From contig NZ_CP121113.1 in NCBI RefSeq assembly GCF_029581395.1, positions 1,670,001-1,734,000 of the forward strand: a stretch of DNA of 64,000 nucleotides, in the 5' to 3' direction. A program made the position numbers and the translations under genes. The notes beneath the pieces were generated by a model. The model was given only the letters and a program-made list of their open reading frames with translations, was not told where the DNA came from and did not search any database. This document shows, piece after piece, positions 37,781-48,013 of the stretch. Positions within the stretch are counted from its first letter, which is position 1. Each line of letters begins with the position of its first letter. This stretch comes from Roseinatronobacter sp. S2. Lineage in GTDB: Bacteria > Pseudomonadota > Alphaproteobacteria > Rhodobacterales > Rhodobacteraceae.

Positions 37781-39174
37781 TGGACGGAACTGTCCTTGTC
37801 GCTGATGATGACCGAACAATCCGAACCGTATTGACGCAGGCGCTGACGCGAGCAGGCTGCAAGGTCCATGCGACTTCCAGCCTGACAACGCTGTTGCGCT
37901 GGGTCGAGGAAGGCCGCGGCGATCTGGTGATTACAGATGTCATGATGCCAGACGGCAACGGGATCGAAATGATCCCGAAAATCAGTCAGGAACGTCCTGA
38001 CCTGCCGGTTATCGTGATTTCAGCGCAAAACACCATCATGACTGCCATTCAGGCCAATGAAGTGGATGCGCATGATTACCTGCCCAAACCCTTTGACCTG
38101 CCGGAATTGCTGAAGCGGGCAGGGGCTGCGATGAAGAACCGCAGGCTGATGTCGTCGACCGAAGTTGTCAACCGCCCCGCATCGGCGCCACCGCGTGGTG
38201 ATGTTCTAAGTATGGACGGGCTGCCGCTGGTCGGGCGCACACCTGTGATGCAGGAACTGTACCGGCTGATTGCGCGGGTCATCAATTCGGCCATGCCGGT
38301 TCTGATAACGGGGGAGTCGGGCACAGGGAAATCCTTGATCGCGCGTACCCTGCATGATTTGTCTGACCGGCGCGGCCAGCCCTTCATCAGCGCCACATCC
38401 GAAGATTTCCGTTCGCCCGATGGCGCGCAAACGTTGTTGTCGCGGGTGCGCGGGGGCACATTGTTATTCGATGAACTGGGCAGCTATGACGACGAGGCGC
38501 AGTTGCGTGCCGCGCGCGTTCTGGACATGGTGCAGGATGACGGCCCGCGCATCATGGCAACCGCGCAGTCAAACCTTGCCAAGGCACTGGCCGAAGGAAA
38601 ACTGCGCGAAGATTTGTATTACCGCCTTGGCGGGGTCACGCTGAATGTGCCTGCCTTGCGCGAACGCATTGATGATCTGGAACCGCTTGCGCAGCATTTT
38701 CTGGGGCAGGCCGCCGAAGACGGGGCCATCCAGCGTAAACTGTCGCCTGATGCACTGGAACTTGTGCGGGCCTATTCCTGGCCCGGCAATGTGCGCCAGT
38801 TGCAAAACACCTTGCGTCGCCTGACACTGACAGGTGTAGAGGCGGTGATTTCGCGCACTGAAATGGAAACTGCGCTGAAAAGCCAGCCAAGCGCCGCTGC
38901 AATCGGGGCGAATTTCAGCGGGGAAACCCTGTCCGAGGCGGTGGCGCGCCATCTGCGGCGGTATTTTGACCTGCATGGTCAGGATTTGCCGCCGCCGGGG
39001 CTGCATGCGCGTATTTTGCGTGAAATCGAAACACCGCTGATCGAAATTGCGTTGGATGCGACTGGGGGCAATCAGGCGCGCTGTGCTGATCTGTTGGGAA
39101 TTAACCGCAACACATTGCGCAAGAAGATCACCGAACTGGAAATTGAAGTATCGCGCAGGCGCAAACTGACGTGA
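37780..39174 (+). CDS. ntrC: Nitrogen regulation response regulator NtrC
   Basis: The receiver domain has the phosphorylation Asp near residue 53 ([12 protein letters not shown]). The AAA+ domain has Walker [12 protein letters not shown] (about residue 178) and Walker [11 protein letters not shown]. The Fis-type HTH is at the C-terminus ([20 protein letters not shown]). The GAFTGA loop that contacts sigma-54 is missing: the region between FISATSEDF and LLFDELG is shortened. In Rhodobacter capsulatus the same loss goes with activation of sigma-70 promoters, so sigma-54-independent action is inferred here. It has 464 residues. Confidence 0.96.
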   Translation: MDGTVLVADDDRTIRTVLTQALTRAGCKVHATSSLTTLLRWVEEGRGDLVITDVMMPDGNGIEMIPKISQERPDLPVIVISAQNTIMTAIQANEVDAHDYLPKPFDLPELLKRAGAAMKNRRLMSSTEVVNRPASAPPRGDVLSMDGLPLVGRTPVMQELYRLIARVINSAMPVLITGESGTGKSLIARTLHDLSDRRGQPFISATSEDFRSPDGAQTLLSRVRGGTLLFDELGSYDDEAQLRAARVLDMVQDDGPRIMATAQSNLAKALAEGKLREDLYYRLGGVTLNVPALRERIDDLEPLAQHFLGQAAEDGAIQRKLSPDALELVRAYSWPGNVRQLQNTLRRLTLTGVEAVISRTEMETALKSQPSAAAIGANFSGETLSEAVARHLRRYFDLHGQDLPPPGLHARILREIETPLIEIALDATGGNQARCADLLGINRNTLRKKITELEIEVSRRRKLT

Positions 39175-39329
39175 TACGGGCGGCATCTGGGCGTGTAGCG
39201 CGTTTATGCGCCCTGCCGCTGTTTGATGTAGAATTACCACAGTTGATGTGTCATTCTGGCCGCAACAGCGTTAAGCTGAATGACAGGTCGTTGTAATTGC
39301 GACCGAAGCGGTGGTGGTGGGGTGCCTTG

Positions 39330-41615
39330 TCAGAATTGGGTTTGACGCAAGATACAGGGGCTGCGGGGCGGTTTTCGCGCCTTTGGAACCCGCGTTTTTC
39401 AGCAGTTGCGACTGTGTTGCTTATATTGCTTGGGCCAGCACTGGTTTTGTTGACCCTGCTTGCCCTTGGCCCGCTTAGCGAAACGGTCGAATCCAGCGGC
39501 TTGTTCCTTATTCTTCTGGCCGATCTAGTCTATATCCTGATTGCTGCGGGCCTTGTCGCTGTGCGGGTGGCGCGGCTGGTTGCGGCGCGGCGGTCTGATT
39601 CTGCGGGGTCGAAGTTGCATTTGCGGCTGTCGACATTGTTTGCGGCAATCGCGCTGGTGCCCACAATTACAGTTGCGGTGTTCGCCGCGTTAACAGTGAA
39701 TGTCGGTCTGGAAGGATGGTTTTCGGACCGTGTGCAGCGCGTCGTCGGCGCATCCCTTGCCGCAGCAGAGGCGTATCAGTTTGAACAGGAACGCGATCTG
39801 CGCGTCGATACCCGCGAGTTGGCAGAGTATCTGGACACGGCGCGGCGCGTCTTTCCGTTCATGGATGAAGGAGATTTGCGCAACCTGTTGTCCGAAGGGC
39901 AGGCCGGTATCCAGCGCGGGTTGCGCGTGGCATTCGTGGTGGATGGCACAGGTGAATTGCGTTCGCGCGGGGAGAGGTCCTACAGGTTTAATTTCACGCC
40001 ACCGGAACCGGATTCGATTGCCGCATCACGCGATGATATTGTTGTCATAAGAGATTGGCAAAACAATGAGTTCCGCGCCATTGTTGCTTTGAATAATTTT
40101 GTTGACCGCTATCTTTACGTCGCCCGCGAAGTGGATGGCGAAATTCTATCGCTGCTGGATGAAACGCGCGAAACGGTGGCGCTGTATCAGCAACTGGAAC
40201 AGGAACGCGGGCAGTTGCTGTTTCAGTTTGCAGCACTGTATCTGGGCTTTGCATTGATCCTGATTCTGGGTGCCGTATGGCTGGGCTTGTCCTTTGCCGA
40301 ACGCCTTGCGCGCCCGGTGGGGCGTCTGGCCGAAGCGGCGCAGCGTGTGGGTGCGGGTGATTTCGATGTGCAGGTCGAACTGGCGCGCAGCGATGACGAG
40401 ATTACGCTTCTGGGGCGGGTGTTTAACCAGATGACCACGCAGTTGAAGGGCCAGCACGAAACGCTGGTTGAAAACAACCGCCAGATCGAAGCGCGCCGGC
40501 GGTTGTTTGACTCCGTACTCGGGTCGGTCACTGCGGGCGTGATCGGGTTGGATGCGCAGGGGCGTCTGGATTTCATCAACAAGGCGGGCGAGGCGCTGAT
40601 CGAAGCAGATGCAGATATGGCGCATGATTGCGCCCTGGCCGATGTCGTGCCGGAATTCGCGCCCCTTTTGGGGCGTTTGCAGGGCGGTCAGGTTGCCCTT
40701 GGACGGGTGCAGGAAGAAGTGCGCCTGTCGCGGTCCGGGCGGTTGGAAACCTTGTTGGTACGCGTGGCCGAACGGCGGCGCAGCGACGGGCGGCTTGAAG
40801 GGTATGTCGTGGCCTTCGATGATGTCAGCGATCTGGTCAGTGCGCAGCGCATGGCCGCATGGGGCGATGTTGCGCGCCGTATTGCCCATGAAATCAAGAA
40901 CCCGCTGACCCCCATCCAGTTGTCGGCAGAACGGATCGACCGGAAGTTTTCGCGCAAGCTGGACACGGAAGATGCCGAAAGCCTGACGCAGCTGACATCG
41001 GTAATTGTACGCCAGACCAATGATTTGCGCCGCATTGTTGATGAATTTTCGCGCTTCGCACGCATGCCGGAACCTGACCGCCGCGCACATGATCTTGTGG
41101 CGATATTGCGGGACTGCATTGTTTTGCAGGAAAGTGGCCAGCCTGATGTGCGATTCATAAGCGACCTGCCAGACACGCCTTTGGTGCTGGATGTTGACGA
41201 CACGATGATGGCGCAGGCGCTGACGAACCTGATAAAGAACGCAGGCGAGGCGACAGAGGCCAGACGCGACGCCGAAGGTGCAGCCGCCTATGTGCCCGAA
41301 ATCCGCATTTCGCTTGCCGTCCATGATGCCGGTTTGAAAATCACGATTTGCGACAACGGGATCGGCTTGCCGGAAGACCGCGCGCGGCTGTTTGAACCCT
41401 ATGTGACAACGCGCACTGAAGGGACCGGCCTTGGCCTGTCCATCGTGCGCAAGATCATCGAAGAGCATGGCGGCACATTGCGACTGGAGGATGCACCCGT
41501 CTTTGATGGATGCGACCATCGCGGGGCAATGGCTGTTATAAACCTGCCACTATTAACTGCGGCAGAACAAAACCTTACCACTAATGAAACACATAACGGG
41601 GAAGTTGGGGCATGA
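39330..41615 (+). CDS. ntrY: Membrane sensor histidine kinase NtrY
   Basis: Large sensor kinase paired with NtrX, linked to nitrogen, redox and envelope signals in alphaproteobacteria. Three N-terminal spans precede a periplasmic or extracytoplasmic domain and a fourth span. Then come a HAMP region (LARPVGRLAEAAQRVGAGD), a PAS domain, the H-box [20 protein letters not shown] and ATPase boxes (IKNAGEATE, CDNGIGLP, GTGLGLSIV). The start is uncertain: TTG 39330 gives MSELGLTQDTG with GGTGGGG upstream, while TTG 39297 adds 11 basic and Trp-rich residues. It overlaps ntrX by four bases. Confidence 0.93.
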   Translation, partial: SELGLTQDTGAAGRFSRLWNPRFSAVATVLLILLGPALVLLTLLALGPLSETVESSGLFLILLADLVYILIAAGLVAVRVARLVAARRSDSAGSKLHLRLSTLFAAIALVPTITVAVFAALTVNVGLEGWFSDRVQRVVGASLAAAEAYQFEQERDLRVDTRELAEYLDTARRVFPFMDEGDLRNLLSEGQAGIQRGLRVAFVVDGTGELRSRGERSYRFNFTPPEPDSIAASRDDIVVIRDWQNNEFRAIVALNNFVDRYLYVAREVDGEILSLLDETRETVALYQQLEQERGQLLFQFAALYLGFALILILGAVWLGLSFAERLARPVGRLAEAAQRVGAGDFDVQVELARSDDEITLLGRVFNQMTTQLKGQHETLVENNRQIEARRRLFDSVLGSVTAGVIGLDAQGRLDFINKAGEALIEADADMAHDCALADVVPEFAPLLGRLQGGQVALGRVQEEVRLSRSGRLETLLVRVAERRRSDGRLEGYVVAFDDVSDLVSAQRMAAWGDVARRIAHEIKNPLTPIQLSAERIDRKFSRKLDTEDAESLTQLTSVIVRQTNDLRRIVDEFSRFARMPEPDRRAHDLVAILRDCIVLQESGQPDVRFISDLPDTPLVLDVDDTMMAQALTNLIKNAGEATEARRDAEGAAAYVPEIRISLAVHDAGLKITICDNGIGLPEDRARLFEPYVTTRTEGTGLGLSIVRKIIEEHGGTLRLEDAPVFDGCDHRGAMAVINLPLLTAAEQNLTTNETHNGEVGA

Positions 41616-42994
41616 GTGACATCCTGATTGTCGATGACGAACGCGACATCCGCGAATTGATATCGGACATTCTGAAGGATGAAGGATATTCAACGCGACT
41701 TGCAGCGAATTCCGATCAGGCCATGGCAGAGGTGAACGCAAATGCGCCTGCACTGATGATTCTGGATATCTGGCTGAAGGACAGCAAGATGGACGGGATC
41801 GACATTTTGATGAAGGTCAAGCGGTCCAATCCCGATATTCCCATCGTCATCATTTCCGGCCACGGCAATGTCGAGATTGCGGTAGCGGCCATCAAGCAGG
41901 GCGCTTATGACTTTATTGAAAAGCCCTTCAATATCGACAAGCTGATGGTGGTGATAAACCGCGCCATGGAAGCGTCGCGCCTGCGGCGGGAAAATCAGGA
42001 CCTGCGCCGCCGCGATACCCATTCATCCGAACTGATTGGCGAAAGCCACGCGTTTCGCAACCTGTGTGCGCAGCTGGAAAAGGTGACATTTTCCAACGCG
42101 CGCATCATGTTCACCGGGCCTGCGGGCAGTGGCAAGGAAGCGGCGGCACGCTTTGTGCATGAAAATTCGGACCGCGCGTCTGGCCCGTTTGTGTGCGTGT
42201 CATCTGCTGCGGTGGAACCCGAACGCATGGAAGAAGTGCTGTTCGGGCGCGAAAGCGGCGATCGTGGCGTGGAACCCGGTCTGCTGGAGCAGGCGCATGG
42301 GGGGGTCGTGTTCTTTGACGAAGTGGCCGATATGCCGGTCGGCACGCAATCCAAGATTCTGCGTGTTCTGGTTGATCAGCAATTCACCCGTGTGGGTGGT
42401 GCGGACAAGGTGCGCGTGGACATGCGCGTGATGAGTGCGACAACCCATGACCTGCCCGCGCTGATCCGCGAAGGGCAGTTCCGGCAGGAACTTCTGGACC
42501 GGCTAAGTGTAGTGCCCGTTCGCGTTCCCGGACTTGAAGAACGCCGAGAGGATATTCCCCTTCTGGCCACATATTTCATTGATTTGTTGCATAAATCCCA
42601 AGGGTTGCCACGGCGCAGTCTTGAAGATGCGGCGCAGGCGCATTTGCAGACCATGCGTTGGCCCGGCAATATCCGGCAGTTGCGCAATGTGATTGAACGC
42701 GCGCTGATCCTTGGGGATGCATCCGCGCCAATCGGCCTTGGGGATCTGCAAAATGACAGCCGCGCGCCCTCGGCTGATATTGACGATACGGCAAAGGTCA
42801 TCTTGTCGGGTGCATTGACGGCCCTGCCATTGCGCGATGCGCGTGAACTCTTTGAACGCGAATACCTGCTGTCGCAGATTCACCGCTTTGGTGGAAATAT
42901 CAGCAGGACCGCGAATTTTGTCGGCATGGAACGGTCGGCTTTGCACCGCAAGCTGAAATCACTGGGCGTCAGCACAGCCAAGACCCCAGGCTAG
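41612..42994 (+). CDS. ntrX: Response regulator NtrX
   Basis: Partner of NtrY. The receiver domain has the Asp near residue 52 (MILDIWLKDSKMDG) and switch Lys (FIEKPFN). The AAA+ domain has Walker A GPAGSGKEAAA, Walker B GGVVFFDEVAD and the WPGNIRQLRNV motif. The Fis-type HTH is GGNISRTANFVGMERSALHR. Like NtrC here, it lacks GAFTGA: the position reads LFGRESGDRGVEPGLLEQA. It probably does not activate sigma-54 promoters. It has 460 residues. Confidence 0.95.
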   Translation: MSDILIVDDERDIRELISDILKDEGYSTRLAANSDQAMAEVNANAPALMILDIWLKDSKMDGIDILMKVKRSNPDIPIVIISGHGNVEIAVAAIKQGAYDFIEKPFNIDKLMVVINRAMEASRLRRENQDLRRRDTHSSELIGESHAFRNLCAQLEKVTFSNARIMFTGPAGSGKEAAARFVHENSDRASGPFVCVSSAAVEPERMEEVLFGRESGDRGVEPGLLEQAHGGVVFFDEVADMPVGTQSKILRVLVDQQFTRVGGADKVRVDMRVMSATTHDLPALIREGQFRQELLDRLSVVPVRVPGLEERREDIPLLATYFIDLLHKSQGLPRRSLEDAAQAHLQTMRWPGNIRQLRNVIERALILGDASAPIGLGDLQNDSRAPSADIDDTAKVILSGALTALPLRDARELFEREYLLSQIHRFGGNISRTANFVGMERSALHRKLKSLGVSTAKTPG

Positions 42995-43090
42995 GCGCGT
43001 ATGTGCCGCTTGCATGCACGCAGCAAGGCTGACAGAAGATGGCGTAAGCGGTCATGTTGTCTGGCCAACCGGTAAAGGAGCGCGCGCGCC

Positions 43091-44467
43091 ATGAAAGTGA
43101 TTGTCTGTGGGGCCGGACAGGTCGGCTGGCAGATTGCCCGCCACCTGTCGCGTGAAAACAACGATGTGACGATCGTGGACAACAACCCCGCGCTTGTCCA
43201 GCGCGCGACCGACACGCTGGATGTGCAAGGGGTGCTTGGCTTTGCCAGCCATCCGGAAGTTCTGGACAAGGCAGGCGCCGCAGATGCTGATATGGTCATC
43301 GCTGCGACCTATTCGGACGAGGTCAACATGGTCACCTGTCAGGTGGCCCATTCGGTGTTTGGCGTCACCCGCAAGATTGCGCGCCTGCGCCAGCAAACCT
43401 ATCTTGAACGCCAGTATGCAGGGCTGTTCCGGCGCGAACATATGCCCATTGATGTCATCATCAGCCCTGAGCGAGAGGTGTCGCTGGCCGCGCTGAAGCG
43501 GGTGGCCTATCCGGGTGCGTTTGATGTGCATGAATATTTTGACGGCAAGGCATTGTTGATGGGCATGACGCTGCATGTGGAATGTTCTGTGCTGAACACA
43601 CCCTTGCGCCAGTTGTCCGACCTGTTTCCGACATTGCGGGTCATGGTTGCCGGTGTCCGGCGCGGCAAGCGCCTGTTTGCCCCCGAACCCGAAGACCAGT
43701 TATTCGAAGGCGACCAGATCTATGTCCTGACCGATGCGCGCGATGTCAGCCGCTGTTTCGAGGTGTTTGGCAAGACCCAGACGCGGCAGGAACGGGTTCT
43801 GGTGATCGGTGGCGGCAATGTGGGCCTGAGCGTTGCCAGCATGCTGGAATCGCAGCCGGAACGCGTGCGCGTCAAGGTGATAGAGCGTGACAGGGCGCGC
43901 GCCGAAAAGGCGGCGGATATGCTGGTGCGGTCTATCGTGCTGCATGGCGACGGGCTTGACGCCGAATTGCTGAACGAGGCCGGTATCTCCAAGACCGATG
44001 CGGTTCTGGTGCTGACTGATGATGACAAGACCAACCTGCTGGCGGCGGTGCGCGCGCAATCGCTGGGGGGTAAGATGTCCATCTCTTTGATCAATGATCC
44101 CAGTCTGGTGCCGCTGGCCGATGCCTTGGGGGTTGATGCCTATATCAACCCGCGCGCGCTTACGGTCAGTTCCATCCTGCGCCATGTCCGGCATGGGCGT
44201 GTGCGGTCAATCTATATGGTCGGCGACAGAGAGGCAGAGGTGATCGAGGCGCAGGTTCTGGGCACATCGCAGCTTGCCGACCGCGCGGTGCGCGACATTC
44301 CTTTTCCTGAAGGGGCGCTGCTGATCGGGGTGCTGCGCAAGGGCGAATTCATGAAACCCACGGGCAGCATGATCCTGCGCGAAGCCGATCTTGTTGTAAT
44401 CTTTGCATTGTCGGAAGATGTGCCCAAAGTGGACGAATTGTTGCAAGTCGCGGTCGAATTTTTCTGA
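43091..44467 (+). CDS. trkA: Trk potassium uptake protein TrkA
   Basis: Peripheral regulatory subunit of the Trk potassium channel. The 458-residue protein has two NAD-binding RCK_N Rossmann domains (CGAGQVGWQIARHLS at the start, IGGGNVGLSVASMLE at about residue 238), each followed by an RCK_C domain. ATG 43091 follows AAAGGAG. trkH follows after 77 AT-rich bases that probably hold a separate promoter. Confidence 0.96.
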   Translation: MKVIVCGAGQVGWQIARHLSRENNDVTIVDNNPALVQRATDTLDVQGVLGFASHPEVLDKAGAADADMVIAATYSDEVNMVTCQVAHSVFGVTRKIARLRQQTYLERQYAGLFRREHMPIDVIISPEREVSLAALKRVAYPGAFDVHEYFDGKALLMGMTLHVECSVLNTPLRQLSDLFPTLRVMVAGVRRGKRLFAPEPEDQLFEGDQIYVLTDARDVSRCFEVFGKTQTRQERVLVIGGGNVGLSVASMLESQPERVRVKVIERDRARAEKAADMLVRSIVLHGDGLDAELLNEAGISKTDAVLVLTDDDKTNLLAAVRAQSLGGKMSISLINDPSLVPLADALGVDAYINPRALTVSSILRHVRHGRVRSIYMVGDREAEVIEAQVLGTSQLADRAVRDIPFPEGALLIGVLRKGEFMKPTGSMILREADLVVIFALSEDVPKVDELLQVAVEFF

Positions 44468-44544
44468 TGTGATGAATAATAACTCAATATCAATTAGTTG
44501 GTGTTGATTGTTAAGGCAAATTTCACATCTGCAAGGGGGCGCAT

Positions 44545-46077
44545 ATGGCGCATGGTTCGCGTGGAACCGTGATTTTGTTGGTCTTGGTGGCCGTGACTGC
44601 CGTGGCAATGATCATTCCCGCGGCAGTCGGCTTTACCTTGCGCGAACATGAAAGTGCGCGTGCCTTCTTGTATTCGGCCGCCCTGTTGGGCAGCTTCACG
44701 GCGCTGATCTATCTGGCGAACAAATCGCGCAAGCCCAAAGACAGGCTGATTTCGCACCCGTTCTTCGTGTTGTCGGCGGCCTATGTCATTTTGCCGCTTC
44801 TTATGGCCATTCCCCTGACTGAAGCGGTCCCCGGACTTCGCTTTGCGGATGCGTGGTTTGAAATGCTGTCGGGCTTTACCACCACGGGGGCCACGGTGCT
44901 GGACGGTGTGCGGGACGGCGCGGTGCCGCGCAGCGTGCACCTGTGGCGCGGCATCACCGGCTGGCTGGGGGGGCTGTTCGTTCTGGTGTATGTGATTGCC
45001 ATTCTGGCACCAATGAACATGGGCGGGTTCGAGGTGTTGGCCGTGCGCAATGAACGGCGCATGGCCGGACCCGCATTAAGCAAGCAGCTTATGATCGACT
45101 ACAGCACCGGCGCGGCACCCGATGACACGCTTCAGCGTTTGCGCTTGCAGATCGGGCTGATTGCGCCGCTTTATGCCGGATTTACGCTTTTGCTGTGGGT
45201 CGCGCTGTCCATGGCCGGCAACCCGCCGCTTGTGGCGCTTATTCTTGCCATGTCGGCGCTGTCCACATCCGGCATCGTGCCGGGCGCAGGGTGGGAGGTT
45301 GCGCCGCTGACCGGGGTGACCGAGGCGCTGCTGGCTGTGTTCTTGTTGCTGGGCCTAAGCCGGACATTCTGGCTTGCTGGCGCGAGAGAGCATGGCGCGC
45401 GGCTGAACTTGCGGCAGATCGAAATTGCCTTTGCGGCGGTGTTGCTGGTGGGCTTATGTGCGCTGTTCGTCCTGACATACGCGTTTCACGGCGAGGGGGG
45501 GGGCGTGTCCACCTTCGCGCGCGAATTATGGAGTGTTGTCTTCAACGGGCTGTCATTCCTGACGACCACGGGGTTTATCAGCAGCGGCACAGATTTGCAG
45601 GACGGCTTCTTTGCGGGGCCTGCGGGCATTGTCCTTTTGGGGCTGGCCCTGATCGGGGGGGGCGTGGCGACAACCGCAGGCGGGCTTAAACTGATGCGGG
45701 TTTTCGCGTTGATGTGGCAGGCAAGGTATGAGTTGGAGCATCTGGTTCACCCCGCCGGTGTGGGGGGGCACGGGGCGCATATGCGCGGGTTGCGCACCGA
45801 AGGGGCGTTTTCGGCGTGGCTGTTCTTGCTGATCTTCATATTGGGGCTGGGTGTTGTCATGGCGGCCCTGACGATTTTGGGCACGACAATGGAAGATGCG
45901 CTGACCTATGCGGTGGCGGCCCTTACAACGACAGGCCCGCTTGTGCATATTGCAGGGTCGGTTTCGCTGACATGGTCCGAACTTGGGGATGCGCAAAGGG
46001 CGGTTCTGGGGGCGGGGATGGTGCTTGGCAGGTTGGAATTTCTGTTGCTGTTATCCGTGCTTTGGCCCAGATCGTAG
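44545..46077 (+). CDS. trkH: Trk potassium uptake protein TrkH
   Basis: Potassium-translocating membrane subunit. The 510-residue protein has four MPM repeats whose selectivity-filter loops can be read directly: GFTTTGATV, ALSTSGIVPG, FLTTTGFISSG and ALTTTGPLVH, each with the conserved glycine. ATG 44545 follows AAGGGGG. The 175 bases to hfq contain no further gene that I can support. Confidence 0.95.
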   Translation: MAHGSRGTVILLVLVAVTAVAMIIPAAVGFTLREHESARAFLYSAALLGSFTALIYLANKSRKPKDRLISHPFFVLSAAYVILPLLMAIPLTEAVPGLRFADAWFEMLSGFTTTGATVLDGVRDGAVPRSVHLWRGITGWLGGLFVLVYVIAILAPMNMGGFEVLAVRNERRMAGPALSKQLMIDYSTGAAPDDTLQRLRLQIGLIAPLYAGFTLLLWVALSMAGNPPLVALILAMSALSTSGIVPGAGWEVAPLTGVTEALLAVFLLLGLSRTFWLAGAREHGARLNLRQIEIAFAAVLLVGLCALFVLTYAFHGEGGGVSTFARELWSVVFNGLSFLTTTGFISSGTDLQDGFFAGPAGIVLLGLALIGGGVATTAGGLKLMRVFALMWQARYELEHLVHPAGVGGHGAHMRGLRTEGAFSAWLFLLIFILGLGVVMAALTILGTTMEDALTYAVAALTTTGPLVHIAGSVSLTWSELGDAQRAVLGAGMVLGRLEFLLLLSVLWPRS

Positions 46078-46252
46078 CCTTTGTCCGTGTCTGAAAGCGC
46101 CGCAAAGCCGATGAAGTGAAAGAAAATTGCCTTAAATCCTGATTTGTCGCCCAACGGGTCTGGAAGTTTTCCATCTGGCGTTTCATACTGATGACATAGG
46201 GAGACGCGGCTCTCTGCGTAAAGCAACAAGCCCAAGACAAAAAGGCAGACGC

Positions 46253-46486
46253 ATGGCCAATGATAAACAGAACTTGCAGGACGCATTTCTGAACCATGTT
46301 CGCAAGAACAAGGTTCCGGTGACGGTATTTCTGATTAACGGTGTCAAACTTCAGGGCGTTATTACCTGGTTTGATAATTTTTGTGTGCTTTTGCGTCGCG
46401 ATGGCCAAAGCCAGCTTGTGTATAAGCACGCGATTTCAACGATCATGCCGGGCCAGCCCATTTCCCTATATGAAGGTGAAAGCTGA
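46253..46486 (+). CDS. hfq: RNA chaperone Hfq
   Basis: Sm-like hexameric RNA chaperone for sRNA regulation. The 77-residue short form is typical of alphaproteobacteria: [20 protein letters not shown], the Sm1 segment [20 protein letters not shown] and the Sm2 hallmark [10 protein letters not shown]. The long C-terminal tail of enteric Hfq is absent. ATG 46253 follows AAAAGGC. It overlaps the likely start region of hflX. The candidate sRNAs at 449-533 and 61091-61166 end in T-runs that Hfq could bind. Confidence 0.98.
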   Translation: MANDKQNLQDAFLNHVRKNKVPVTVFLINGVKLQGVITWFDNFCVLLRRDGQSQLVYKHAISTIMPGQPISLYEGES

Positions 46487-46557
46487 TCGCACGCGCGCCG
46501 GTTGACGTTTCTGAACTTGGTGGCGAGGGGGGCACACGCCCGACCCGCGCTTATGTT

Positions 46558-47811
46558 TTGCATCCTGATATCAGGTCGGTCGATCGTGGCCGCCTTCCCG
46601 AACATGCGTTGTCCGAAGCGCAGGCGCTTGCGTATGCGCTGCCCGGTCTGGATGTTGTCGGCGCAGAGGTGGTGCGCTTGCCAAAGGCGCATCCCGGGCT
46701 GTTGTTCGGCACCGGCAAGGTTGAAGAGCTTGGCACCCGCATGGCCGATCTGGATGTGGATCTGGTGCTGATTGACGGGCCGGTCAGTCCGGTGCAACAG
46801 CGCAATCTGGAACGCGCATGGGAGGTCAAGCTGCTTGACCGCACCGGCCTTATCCTTGAAATTTTCGCGGACCGCGCGCGCACCCGCGAAGGGGTGTTGC
46901 AAGTGGAACTGGCGGCGCTCAGCTACCAGCGCACGCGTCTGGTGCGGGCATGGACCCACCTTGAACGGCAGCGGGGCGGGCTTGGTTTCGTGGGCGGTCC
47001 GGGGGAAACCCAGATCGAGGCTGACCGCCGCGCCATTGATGAGCAGATGGTGCGCCTGCGCCGCCAGCTGTCAAAAGTGGCCAAAACCCGCGACCTGCAC
47101 CGTGCCGCGCGCCGCAAAGTGCCCTTTCCGGTGGTCGCGCTGGTGGGGTATACCAATGCAGGCAAATCCACATTGTTCAACCGCCTGACCGGTGCAGATG
47201 TGCTGGCAAAGGACATGCTTTTTGCCACGCTGGACCCGACCATGCGCGCGGTCACCTTGCCCACGGGCAAGCAGGTGATCCTGTCGGACACGGTGGGTTT
47301 CATCTCGGACCTGCCGACGCAGCTTGTTGCAGCCTTCCGCGCGACACTTGAAGAAGTGCTGGAAGCAGACCTGATCGTGCATGTGCGTGATATCGCGCAT
47401 TCGGAAACCGAATCGCAGGCGCAGAATGTGCGGTCAATTCTGGCGGATCTGGGCGTGCGCAAGGAAACGCCACTGGTCGAGTTGTGGAACAAGTCTGATC
47501 TTCTGGATGCCGAATCTGCCGAAGCCGTCACCAATCGTGCGGCCCGTGTCGAAGGCGTTTTTCTTGCGTCTTCGGTGACCGGGCAGGGGCTGGACGGGTT
47601 TTTTGATGCAATTACCCTTATTCTGGATGATGTGCGCCATCTTGAAACGCTGACCCTTGGATTTGAACAAGGGCGCGCGCGGGCGTGGTTGTTTCAACAA
47701 GGTGTTGTCGAGCACGAAGTGCAGACGGATGAGGGAACCAAACTTCAGGTGTTCTGGACAGATCGCCAGAAGCGCAATTTCCGCGATTTGCGGCACGGGA
47801 CGCAGGGTTAG
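46558..47811 (+). CDS. hflX: GTPase HflX
   Basis: Ribosome-associated GTPase that can split stalled ribosomes. The GTPase domain has G1 GYTNAGKSTLFNRLTG, G3 DTVGFISDLP and G4 NKSD; the N-terminal domain has LLFGTGKVEE and GGPGETQIEADRR. The first standard start in frame is TTG 46558 (417 residues). However, family-like coding sequence continues upstream (GGTRPTRAY, then VLHPDIR) to a stop at 46477-46479, with no ATG, GTG or TTG in that stretch. The real start may be ATC 46486 or CTG 46483, which overlap the hfq stop just after AAGGTGAA. Confidence 0.92.
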   Translation: MHPDIRSVDRGRLPEHALSEAQALAYALPGLDVVGAEVVRLPKAHPGLLFGTGKVEELGTRMADLDVDLVLIDGPVSPVQQRNLERAWEVKLLDRTGLILEIFADRARTREGVLQVELAALSYQRTRLVRAWTHLERQRGGLGFVGGPGETQIEADRRAIDEQMVRLRRQLSKVAKTRDLHRAARRKVPFPVVALVGYTNAGKSTLFNRLTGADVLAKDMLFATLDPTMRAVTLPTGKQVILSDTVGFISDLPTQLVAAFRATLEEVLEADLIVHVRDIAHSETESQAQNVRSILADLGVRKETPLVELWNKSDLLDAESAEAVTNRAARVEGVFLASSVTGQGLDGFFDAITLILDDVRHLETLTLGFEQGRARAWLFQQGVVEHEVQTDEGTKLQVFWTDRQKRNFRDLRHGTQG

Positions 47812-48013
47812 CAAAAGTTGTTGAATTTCAGCAATTTACAACCTAAAGATGTATTCTGGCTGTAGGATTAGGAGCGCGTTTACCAATTGTGGCAACTTCG
47901 CCATATTTGGTTAATTATCCGTCAAGATTCATCGCGCTTTTGCCATCTTTGCACCCAAGCCTGACCATAGTTAACAGCGATACATGCATCATGAAGTGTT
48001 GCAAGGTGTCGCC

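Noticed and set aside
40146..41519. 457-codon minus-strand ORF inside ntrY
   Set aside because: Antisense shadow; ntrY kinase motifs occupy the other strand.
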